This document shows positions 32,115 to 39,844 of a DNA stretch of 64,000 nucleotides, piece by piece (the first letter of the stretch is position 1; every line of letters starts with the position of its first letter). The DNA is from CAG-791 sp002392385 (lineage in GTDB: Bacteria > Bacillota > Clostridia > Lachnospirales > Lachnospiraceae). The position numbers and the translations under genes are program-made. The DNA is taken from the NCBI GenBank assembly GCA_946616295.1, contig CAMOIU010000004.1, positions 1 through 64,000 on the forward strand, read 5' to 3'. A model generated the notes under the pieces. That model saw nothing but the letters and a program-made list of their open reading frames with translations. It searched no databases and was not told where the DNA came from.

Positions 32115-35100
32115 TTTCGTTGAACTGGACGAGAAGTTCTTCGACTTTTTCGAGGAGGAATCGGCTCATGGTGCTGGGAATGCCGGTGGGTTTGTAGGTG
32201 TAGATGAATTCGGGCTCGGAGCCGGCCGCGAAGGTAAGGGAGCCGGCGTAGCCGCTGAGGAGCTGGGGGATGCGGTCGGCGCGGAGGCGGCGGGCGGCGG
32301 GGTCCATCTTGAAATGGATCTCGCCGGGGCGGCCGGTGATCTCGCGGACGCCGACGTAGCCGGCGACGGTGCGGATGAGGGCGATGCGGAGGAGGTTCTC
32401 GGCCGGGGGCGGGACTTCTCCGAAGCGGTCCTTGAGCTCTTCGCGCATCTCGGTGCAGTCGTCGGTGGAGGCGATCTCGGAGATGCGGCGGTAGATCTCG
32501 ATCTTCTGGGCCTCGTTGACGATGTAGGTATCGGGGAGGAAGGCGTCGATGTCCAGGTTGACGCGGACGTTCTTCTCCTCCTCGGTGGTCTCGCCCCGGG
32601 CCTGTTTGACGGCGATGTTGAGCATCTTGCAGTAGAGGTCGTAGCCCACGGCGTTCATGTGGCCGTGCTGGGCGCGGCCCAGAATGCTGCCGGCGCCGCG
32701 GATCTCCAGGTCGCGCATGGCGATGCGGAATCCGCTGCCCAGGTCGGTGAACTCGCGGATGGCGGCCAGTCTCTTGCCGGCCACCTCCTTGAGGACGCGG
32801 TCCTTGCGGTACATGAGGAATGCGTAGGCGGTCCGGCCGCTCCGGCCCACGCGGCCGCGGAGCTGGTAGAGCTGGGACAGGCCCATGCGGTCGGAATCGT
32901 GGATGATGATGGTGTTGACGTTGGAGATGTCAAGACCGGTCTCGATGATGGTGGTGGAGACCAGGACGTCGATGGAGCCGCTGATGAAGTCATACATGAT
33001 GCTTTCCAGCTCGGCCTCGGCCATGCGGCCGTGGGCGTAGGCGACGTTGGCCTCGGGCACCAGGTCCCGGATCTTCGCCGCGATGCGGTCTATGTCCGCG
33101 GTGTAGTTGTAGACGTAGTAGACCTGGCCGCGGCGGGACAGCTCCCGGCGGATGGCCTCGCGGACCATCTCCTCATCGTATTCCATGACATAGGTCTGGA
33201 TGGGGACGCGCTCGCCGGGGGCCTCCTCCAGGACGCTCATGTCGCGGATGCCCACCAGGCTCATGTGGAGGGTCCGGGGGATGGGGGTCGCGGACAGAGT
33301 CAGGACGTCCACGTCCTCGCGGAGTTTCTTGATCTTCTCCTTGTGGGTGACGCCGAATCGCTGCTCCTCGTCCACGACAAGGAGGCCCAGGTCCTTGAAC
33401 TTGACGTCCGCGGACAGGAGCCTGTGGGTGCCTATGATGATGTCGAGGCTTCCCTTGTTGAGGGCGGCGATGGTCTCGCGCTGCTCGGCCGGGGTCCGGA
33501 AGCGGGACAGGAGGCCGATGGAGACGGGGAAGCTGTGGAGTCTCTCGGTGAAGGTGTTGTAGTGCTGCTGGGCCAGGATGGTGGTGGGCACCAGGACAGC
33601 CACCTGCTTGCCGTCCTGGACGGCCTTGAAGGCGGCCCGGATGGCGATCTCGGTCTTGCCATAGCCCACGTCGCCGCAGATCAGGCGGTCCATGATCTTG
33701 TCAGATTCCATGTCCCGCTTGGTGTCGGCGATGGCCGCCAGCTGGTCGTCCGTCTCCTCATAGGGGAAGAGCTCCTCGAACTCCCGCTGCCAGACGGTGT
33801 CCTTCTCGAAGGCATGGCCCTTGCGGGACTGGCGGGCTGCGTAGAGTTCCACCAGGTCCTGAGCGACCTCGTCCACGGCCTTTTTGACCCGGCTCCGGGT
33901 GTTGGACCACTCCTGGGTGCCCAGCTTGTTGAGCTTGGGGGCGCTCTCCGTATCGGAGGCGGCGTATTTCTGAAGGGTGTGAAGCTCGGTGGGCAGGATA
34001 TAGAGGGTCCCGCCTCCGCCGTACTCGATGCGGATATAGTCCTTGGCGATGTGCTCCACCTCGACCTTCTCCACGCCCCGGTAGATGCCGATGCCGTAGT
34101 CCTCATGGACCACGTAGTCGCCCACCTTGAGCTCGGAGAACTGACGGATGGACTCGCCCTCGTAGCGGCGGTGTTTCTTCTTCTTTTTCTTCTCTTGGCC
34201 GAAAATATCGGACTCCGTGATCACGGTCAGGCCGATCTCGGGGTACTCGAAGCCGTGGCGGACCTGGCCGAAAAGGGACATGATCTCGCCGGGCTTTAAG
34301 AGGCGTCTGGGGTTCTCGTTATAGAAGGCGGTGATCCCGTCTCCCGTCAGGTCCTGGGCCAGTCTCCGGGCCCGGGTGCGGGAGGGCGAGAGCAGGACGA
34401 CCCGCCGGCCTTCCCGGCGGAATTTCTGCAGGTCCTTCTCCAGGGTCTCGAAGCTCTTGTTGTAAGGCGCCGTGCTGCGGGCGTGCATGGAGACGGCCTC
34501 CGGCGCCCCGAACCAGCCGCAGCCGGCGGCCAGCTGGGCGACGCCCAGACGGCGGTAGTTCTCTGTCTGGGCCTGGACCTGGTCCCAGCCGTAGAGGAGG
34601 TCCATCTGGCCCGGCAGGACGTAGCCCTTCTCGGCACGGCCGGACATGCTCTCCCGGAACTCCTTCTCTACAGCCTCGGCCTGCTGGCGGATGCTGACCG
34701 GCTCGTCGTAGAAGAGCATGGTCTGGTCCACGGGGAAGAGATCGAGGAAATTGCCGGTCTGAGGGTAGAAATAGCGGATATAGCTCTCCAGGCCGCTGTA
34801 GTCCCCGAACTCCAGGGCCTCCTCCCGCAGGGTCTCTACAGAGGTCTTGAGCCGGTGGGCCGCCTCTGTCCGCATCTCCCTGCGGAGCCTCTTCTCCAGC
34901 TCCTCCGCCTCCCGGCGGATCACGGTCAGGCCCTCCTTGAGCCGGTGTCCGTCCAGGATCATCTCGGTGGCGGGATAGATGTTGAGGGATTCCAGCTTCT
35001 CCAGGGACCGCTGGCTCAGGATGTCGAAGCTCCGGATCGACTCCACCTCGTCTCCCCAGAGCTCGATGCGGAAGGGATTCTCCTCGGTGAGGTCGAAGAT

Positions 35101-35661
35101 GTCCAGGATATCGCCGCGGATGGCGAACTGGCCGGCCTTCTCCACCTGGTAGTTCTTCTCATAGCCCATGGCCGTGAGCCTGGCGGCCGTCTCGGTCATG
35201 TCCAGCTGGCCCCGGCGGTCGATCTGAAGGATGTTCTTGCGGAGGATCTCCGGGGGCACCTGGGGCGCCATCAGGGCAGCGAAGGTGGTCACCACGGTGG
35301 CCGGCCGGCCCTCCATCACGCGCTTGAGACAGCGGATCCGCTCCTTGTCGATCTCCCGGCTCCGCAGGTCCGCCTGGTAGAAGATCAGGTCCTTGGCCGG
35401 ATACTGGGTCACCGTGCGGTCATAGAAGCCGTATTCCTCCCGGATCTCCCGGGCCCGCAGGTCGCTGTAGGTCAGGATCAGGCGGAAACGGGCATGTGAA
35501 GAAAGCACGTCCTCTCTGGAGAGGGCGTGTATCAGATGAAGCTTCTGGGAATCCACGCAGCCCTCCGCCAGGGCACAGGCCCCCGGGGGCTGCAGAGACT
35601 CCGTCAGTTTAGTATAGGCCGGCATTTCCGCCAGCGGCGCGGTGAGAGTTGTTCTGCTCAT
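32098..35661 (-). CDS. mfd: Transcription-repair coupling factor Mfd
   Basis: 1187-aa ATP-dependent translocase that removes RNA polymerase stalled at DNA lesions and recruits UvrA. All parts are visible. The UvrB-homology region spans residues 1 to about 330 and includes YQVEKAGQFAIRGDILDIF. The RNA-polymerase-interacting domain (VGDYVVHEDYGIGIYRG) lies near 515-535. The helicase core has Walker A CGDVGYGKTEIAIRAAF (about 658), Walker B DEEQRFGV, motif III SATPIPRTLHMSL and motif VI QLRGRVGRS. The TRCF C-terminal UvrA-binding domain follows. Length is normal. Its usual neighbour pth is not adjacent here. Confidence 0.98.
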   Translation of the reverse strand: MSRTTLTAPLAEMPAYTKLTESLQPPGACALAEGCVDSQKLHLIHALSREDVLSSHARFRLILTYSDLRAREIREEYGFYDRTVTQYPAKDLIFYQADLRSREIDKERIRCLKRVMEGRPATVVTTFAALMAPQVPPEILRKNILQIDRRGQLDMTETAARLTAMGYEKNYQVEKAGQFAIRGDILDIFDLTEENPFRIELWGDEVESIRSFDILSQRSLEKLESLNIYPATEMILDGHRLKEGLTVIRREAEELEKRLRREMRTEAAHRLKTSVETLREEALEFGDYSGLESYIRYFYPQTGNFLDLFPVDQTMLFYDEPVSIRQQAEAVEKEFRESMSGRAEKGYVLPGQMDLLYGWDQVQAQTENYRRLGVAQLAAGCGWFGAPEAVSMHARSTAPYNKSFETLEKDLQKFRREGRRVVLLSPSRTRARRLAQDLTGDGITAFYNENPRRLLKPGEIMSLFGQVRHGFEYPEIGLTVITESDIFGQEKKKKKKHRRYEGESIRQFSELKVGDYVVHEDYGIGIYRGVEKVEVEHIAKDYIRIEYGGGGTLYILPTELHTLQKYAASDTESAPKLNKLGTQEWSNTRSRVKKAVDEVAQDLVELYAARQSRKGHAFEKDTVWQREFEELFPYEETDDQLAAIADTKRDMESDKIMDRLICGDVGYGKTEIAIRAAFKAVQDGKQVAVLVPTTILAQQHYNTFTERLHSFPVSIGLLSRFRTPAEQRETIAALNKGSLDIIIGTHRLLSADVKFKDLGLLVVDEEQRFGVTHKEKIKKLREDVDVLTLSATPIPRTLHMSLVGIRDMSVLEEAPGERVPIQTYVMEYDEEMVREAIRRELSRRGQVYYVYNYTADIDRIAAKIRDLVPEANVAYAHGRMAEAELESIMYDFISGSIDVLVSTTIIETGLDISNVNTIIIHDSDRMGLSQLYQLRGRVGRSGRTAYAFLMYRKDRVLKEVAGKRLAAIREFTDLGSGFRIAMRDLEIRGAGSILGRAQHGHMNAVGYDLYCKMLNIAVKQARGETTEEEKNVRVNLDIDAFLPDTYIVNEAQKIEIYRRISEIASTDDCTEMREELKDRFGEVPPPAENLLRIALIRTVAGYVGVREITGRPGEIHFKMDPAARRLRADRIPQLLSGYAGSLTFAAGSEPEFIYTYKPTGIPSTMSRFLLEKVEELLVQFNETLRGA

Positions 35662-35695
35662 ACTTTATTATGGATCAAAAGTTCCTTTTCTCTTC

Positions 35696-37549
35696 TTATG
35701 TCAGGTAATAGAGGATCTGCCGGATCCGGAGGTAGACGTCCCGGAGGCCCCTGTGGCCGGCAATCACCTTGTGGCCCTTGACCGGGTCATTGGTCAGGAT
35801 GGCGTCCACGCCCAGGCCGATGAGCCGCTCCATGGTCTCCTCCTCGTTGACCGTCCAGACGAAGACCTTTTTGCCTGCTCTGTGCATGGCGGCCACCGTG
35901 TCATAGGTGGCAAAAGTCTCCTGGATGGACAGGATATCCACCGCCTCCAGGGTATGCACGTTGCCGATGCCGATCACGGAGGTGTAGGCCAGCAGGATGT
36001 CGGGATAGCGGGCGTTGATATATTCCAGGGTCTCGTAGTCCTGGGAGGTGACGTCGCACTCGTCCCGGAACTCATTGTCCCGGATGATCTGGACCACCCG
36101 GTCCTCGATCCCCTCGTCGTGCCCGGTCCGCTTGATCTCGATGTTGACATAGAGCCTGCCCTTGCAGAAGCGGAGGGCCTCGTCCAGGGTCGGGATCCGG
36201 GTCCCCGCGAACTCCGGGGAGAAGAAGGAACCGTTGTCCAGGTCCTTGATCTCGTCGTAGGTGACCTCCCAGATCTTCTTGTCCACGCCCGTCGTGCGCT
36301 TGATGGAATCGTCGTGCAGGACCACGATCTCTCCGTCCCGGGTCATCTGCACGTCCAGCTCCACCGCCGTGGCTCCCACGTCCAGGGCCGCCTGGAAGGC
36401 CGGCAGGGTGTTCTCCGGCGCCGCGGCCGAGTAGCCCCGGTGGGCCATGATCAGCACATCGCCCGTATTGCCCCGCAGGATGGTCTTGAACTGGGCGTAG
36501 CGCGTCGGTATGGAGAAGAACATCACCACCGCGCAGGCCGCGATCAGGGCTCTCCGCAGGGTCTCCGTGTGACGGAAATGCATCTCCTTCTTATAGAGAG
36601 GCACATCCTCCCCGAAGGCCTTGGAAAGTGTGTAGTAACGGTTCAGAATGACGCCCCGGATGAGGGGCACCGTGAACCAGCCGAAGATCATCCCGCCGAT
36701 GATCAGCAGCATGTAGTTGTTCTCGGACGACAGGAAGGCCGCCAGATCTATGCCCGGCTCCAGCCACAGGGCTATGAGGCAGAGGACTATAAAGAGCGCC
36801 AGGGCGCCGAACACGAAGATTACGCCCATAATGACCACCCACTCCAGCACATGCAGGAGCAGGAGCAGGCCCTCCCTTCCCCGGGTATAGGCGACGCTCT
36901 TGCGCCGGGCGTCCATGAAGTCCCTGTCCTCGATCACCATGAGGGGCAGGACATAGGCCCAGCGGAGACCCACATAGAAAAGCACGACCCCCAGGGCGAA
37001 GGCAGCCATGCCCACCGAGGGATATTTGGTGAAATGCTCCCGGATAAAGCCCGGTATCGTAATGTACCGCGTTATGCTGGAATTGTCCAGCAGCTGGCTG
37101 AAGGGATAGACCACCAGAAAATAGAAAAGCAGCAGGGCATTCCTGGGCCGGCAGAAGTGCACGCCCAGATCCAGCCCGTTGGCGAAGGCCTCTTTGGCCC
37201 CGACCCGCTGCCCGCTGTAGGCGCCGTGCAGAATGCTGATCAGGCCGTACTGCTCCACGGAGGCAAAGAAGCTCATCCCCGCCGCCAGGACCGCCAGCAC
37301 GATCCAGGTCAGGGGATTCTTCAGGGCGTCCAGGACGTTATAGGCCGCGATGTTGCCGGTCCCGTTCACCAGCAGCAGAAGGCTCTCCACATAGTTGAGG
37401 ACCGGGATGAAGACCAGCATACAGAGCAGCCGGTAGATCACCTCGAACCGGATCAGGCCCCGGGATCCGTACCTGACCATGCCGATCGGGCCCGAACGAA
37501 TATGCATGCCTCTTCTGTGCAGCTTCTCCTTCCTCTTCCTGCCGCTCAT
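35696..37549 (-). CDS. Membrane glycerophosphodiester phosphodiesterase (GDPD)
   Basis: 617-aa protein with an N-terminal polytopic domain (about six helices, residues 30-340, GPDPase_memb type) and a C-terminal GDPD TIM-barrel. Catalytic motifs are MAHRGYSAAAPENTLPAFQ (about residues 361-379), VELDVQMTRDGEIVVLHDD (about 388-406) and VNIEIK (about 459). It hydrolyses glycerophosphodiesters; membrane-fused forms in Bacillota are linked to lipoteichoic acid or phospholipid turnover. It fits the envelope-modifying genes that follow downstream. The gene lies 35 bases from the mfd start, same strand. Confidence 0.92.
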   Translation of the reverse strand: MSGRKRKEKLHRRGMHIRSGPIGMVRYGSRGLIRFEVIYRLLCMLVFIPVLNYVESLLLLVNGTGNIAAYNVLDALKNPLTWIVLAVLAAGMSFFASVEQYGLISILHGAYSGQRVGAKEAFANGLDLGVHFCRPRNALLLFYFLVVYPFSQLLDNSSITRYITIPGFIREHFTKYPSVGMAAFALGVVLFYVGLRWAYVLPLMVIEDRDFMDARRKSVAYTRGREGLLLLLHVLEWVVIMGVIFVFGALALFIVLCLIALWLEPGIDLAAFLSSENNYMLLIIGGMIFGWFTVPLIRGVILNRYYTLSKAFGEDVPLYKKEMHFRHTETLRRALIAACAVVMFFSIPTRYAQFKTILRGNTGDVLIMAHRGYSAAAPENTLPAFQAALDVGATAVELDVQMTRDGEIVVLHDDSIKRTTGVDKKIWEVTYDEIKDLDNGSFFSPEFAGTRIPTLDEALRFCKGRLYVNIEIKRTGHDEGIEDRVVQIIRDNEFRDECDVTSQDYETLEYINARYPDILLAYTSVIGIGNVHTLEAVDILSIQETFATYDTVAAMHRAGKKVFVWTVNEEETMERLIGLGVDAILTNDPVKGHKVIAGHRGLRDVYLRIRQILYYLT

Positions 37550-37628
37550 TGCCTCTCCTTGCTGTTGCCTCGTGATGTCACGCGCCTTTTATGTTATGGG
37601 CCGTGCTGCCCCCTCGTATGCCTTGTCC

Positions 37629-38726
37629 TTACAGGATGGTCCGGATCCCCGGGATCTGCTTCAGCAGCCGCGTGACCGCATAGGACACACAGAAAAAGCC
37701 CGCCACACAGGCGCTGATGGTGACAGGCGCCAGGAAGGTATAGGGATCAAAGCCCGCATACCGGAACAGGAGGCGGATAAAGGCCATGTGGACCAGATAG
37801 ATCCCGAAGGTGGCCTGATCCAGACGGCTGATCCAGGCCGGGCTGCCCGCCTTGTTGCTGACCGCTGTTCCTTTTTCCGCGGTCTCATTGTCCGTCTCTC
37901 CGCTCCCCACGGCCAGGGCGAATACGCCAACCGCCTGCAGGATGACCAGGGGCGAGGCGTAGCCGAACAGGGCCTGGGGCACGGTCAGGCCCCCCGCCGT
38001 GCCGGCCGCGGTGAGAATGGCCAGGGCCGCCGTGGTCAGGACGACCAGGGCCGCTGCCGCGGTCCGTCCAATGCGCCACCTGCGGACATACAGCATATGG
38101 CCCGCCAGCAGGTAGAGGGGGTAGACCAGAGATTCACTGATATAGAAGCCGATGGCCAGGCCGGCGCTCTCGATCATGGGAATGAACGAGGTGAAGACCA
38201 CATAGACGGCCGCCAGGTAGGTCAGCTCCCTGTCCGTGCAGGTCTCCGTGATCTTCCGGTAGAAGGGCAGCAGAACATAGAGGCCGATCAGGAGGTAGAG
38301 ATACCAGAGATGGCCCCAGCCCTTGGAGGTCACCAGCTCCGTGAAGGCCTGCAGCAGGCCGGTCAGGCTCAGTCCCTCCCCGTCCATAACCATGTCAAAA
38401 AGGCGAAAGACCACAGAAAACAGGACCAGGGTCAGCAGGATCCGCCTGATGTACTTTCCGTACAGCTTGCGGAGGGTCAGCTTCCTGGAAGGGTCCAGCT
38501 GCAGGGCGCCGGTCACCATCAGAAAGACCGGCACCGCCCACATCATATTGTTCTCCACCACTCTGGATACCATGTTCTGCACACCGGTGATGGAGCTCTG
38601 AAAATACTCATTGGCGGCAAAGACCGTGTGCAGGACCAGGATCGCGATACAGGCCGCGATCCGCAGAAGCGACAGGGCCTGGGAACGGTCAGTAGAGGAG
38701 GTCTTCAGAGTCTTCGATGCATCCAT
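37629..38726 (-). CDS. Acyltransferase family 3 (surface polymer O-acyltransferase)
   Basis: 365-aa integral membrane acyltransferase (PF01757, WecH/OafA-like) with about ten helices. Near the start LRIAACIAILVLHTVFAANE carries the conserved His; WAVPVFLMVTGALQL (about residues 64-78) and WGHLWYLYLLIGLYVLLPF (about 128-146) are the other family blocks. It moves an acyl group, usually acetyl, to a sugar on the outer membrane face. The gene starts inside the end of the small lipoprotein gene (38-base overlap), which suggests coupling. The acceptor polymer is unknown. Confidence 0.88.
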   Translation of the reverse strand: MDASKTLKTSSTDRSQALSLLRIAACIAILVLHTVFAANEYFQSSITGVQNMVSRVVENNMMWAVPVFLMVTGALQLDPSRKLTLRKLYGKYIRRILLTLVLFSVVFRLFDMVMDGEGLSLTGLLQAFTELVTSKGWGHLWYLYLLIGLYVLLPFYRKITETCTDRELTYLAAVYVVFTSFIPMIESAGLAIGFYISESLVYPLYLLAGHMLYVRRWRIGRTAAAALVVLTTAALAILTAAGTAGGLTVPQALFGYASPLVILQAVGVFALAVGSGETDNETAEKGTAVSNKAGSPAWISRLDQATFGIYLVHMAFIRLLFRYAGFDPYTFLAPVTISACVAGFFCVSYAVTRLLKQIPGIRTIL

Positions 38727-38982
38727 CCGAATCTTCCGCCTCCATCTCTTCCTGCGTCATGGGATCCGCGGCGTGGAGGGGGTTCTCATCCTCGGCCGCC
38801 TCTTCCGTCGTCTCCTCCACCGGCTCCTCGACTGTCTCAGCGGCCTCGCCGGCGGGCTCCTCCCGGGCCGGCGCCTCGGCAGCCTCCTTCTGGCCGCAGC
38901 CGCAGAAAAGGCACATGGACATGGTCAGTGCCGCCACCACAAACAGCCGGTGCACGTTCTTGAACAAGCTCTTCCTAATCAT
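38689..38982 (-). CDS. Small acidic lipoprotein, paralogue-like
   Basis: 97-aa lipoprotein. The signal peptide has a hydrophobic stretch (LFVVAALTMSMCLFCGC) and a lipobox ending at FCGC. The mature part is almost wholly Glu/Ala/Thr/Pro (EETVEEPVEETTEEAAED-type) with an acidic C-terminus EDSEDLLY. It resembles the lipoprotein encoded at 20888-21118 in size, lipobox and Glu-Thr-Val composition, although low complexity makes homology uncertain. It sits upstream of an acyltransferase gene and overlaps it. Function unknown. Confidence 0.75.
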   Translation of the reverse strand: MIRKSLFKNVHRLFVVAALTMSMCLFCGCGQKEAAEAPAREEPAGEAAETVEEPVEETTEEAAEDENPLHAADPMTQEEMEAEDSDGCIEDSEDLLY

Positions 38983-38994
38983 TCTGTAAACCTC

Positions 38995-39825
38995 CTACCA
39001 GTCCAGATACTGCCTCTTGTCGCTGTACCGCAGGGAACCCTTCTCTCCGTACCGCTGGTCAAAGCCCGTCATGTCGTCGCCGTCATTTCTCCGGGGGTCG
39101 TAGACGTGGATCCCGTCCTCCTCCCAGATCTCCGCCCAGCCGTGGGGAACGTCCTCGCCCTGGAAGGGCAGGGTGCCCCAGACCAGCCGGCAGTCGTAGC
39201 CCATGACCTTGGCCATGACGCAGAAGGTGCCTGCCCAGGAAAGGCAGTTGCCCTTCCCGTATTTGAAGCCCTGCAGGGCACAGTTGACGATCTTGAAGCC
39301 GTAGACCTCTTCCGGGTTGCGCTGGAAGCGCAGGGCGCCGGAATACTTGTAGGCGTCCTTCAGGGTCCAGCCGTAGCGGTCGAGCACGTCCAGAGCGTAG
39401 CCGATCACCATGGCCTCGTCCCCCTCCAGATAGCCGCATTCCGGAATCGTGATCTTGCCGGAGGTGGTATAGTTCCGGGCCTGGGCGCCGAGCCTGTGCC
39501 CCTCGTCCTCCGCCTGATAGAAATAATAGGCCTTGTCGCCCATATAGCGCCAGCCGGTCGCCAGCTGCCCCTCGCCGAGGCAGTAATAGCGGTTGTCACG
39601 GCCCTCGATCCAGCCCTTGTCCCAGAACCTGCCCAGCTTGTTGAAATAATAGGGCTGGCCCGCGATCTCCTGATAACCGTACCGGATCTTGCCGTTCTCC
39701 CCGGCGGGCTGTATCCTGCTGTCCCGGTCCAGCCGGCTGCAGGCCGCTGCCAGCGTCAGGCAGGCAGCCGCCAGGATCACCAGCGCCGCCCCGATCCATC
39801 TTCCATTCCGCCTCTTCTTCTCCAT
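38995..39825 (-). CDS. Transglutaminase-like protein with wall-binding repeats
   Basis: 277-aa secreted protein. It has an N-terminal signal/anchor helix (WIGAALVILAAACLTLAAAC, possibly a lipobox), then two choline/glucan-binding-type repeats (GQPYYFNKLGRFWDKGW and ATGWRYMGDKAYYF, about residues 40-100), then a transglutaminase-like cysteine protease fold. The presumed triad is Cys in GNCLSWAG (about 197), His in VPHGWAEIW (about 228) and Asp in VYDPRRND (about 241). The ATG at 39825 has GGAGG seven bases upstream; longer readings overlap the kinase gene. It probably acts on peptide bonds in the cell wall. The kinase gene ends 20 bases before this start. Confidence 0.84.
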   Translation of the reverse strand: MEKKRRNGRWIGAALVILAAACLTLAAACSRLDRDSRIQPAGENGKIRYGYQEIAGQPYYFNKLGRFWDKGWIEGRDNRYYCLGEGQLATGWRYMGDKAYYFYQAEDEGHRLGAQARNYTTSGKITIPECGYLEGDEAMVIGYALDVLDRYGWTLKDAYKYSGALRFQRNPEEVYGFKIVNCALQGFKYGKGNCLSWAGTFCVMAKVMGYDCRLVWGTLPFQGEDVPHGWAEIWEEDGIHVYDPRRNDGDDMTGFDQRYGEKGSLRYSDKRQYLDW

Positions 39826-39844
39826 GCCGAAACCTCCGTGACTC

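Noticed and set aside
38995..39825. Transglutaminase-like protein as the missing lasso peptidase (B2)
   Set aside because: It carries an export helix and wall-binding repeats, so it works outside the cell, and it lies 16 kb away in another operon.
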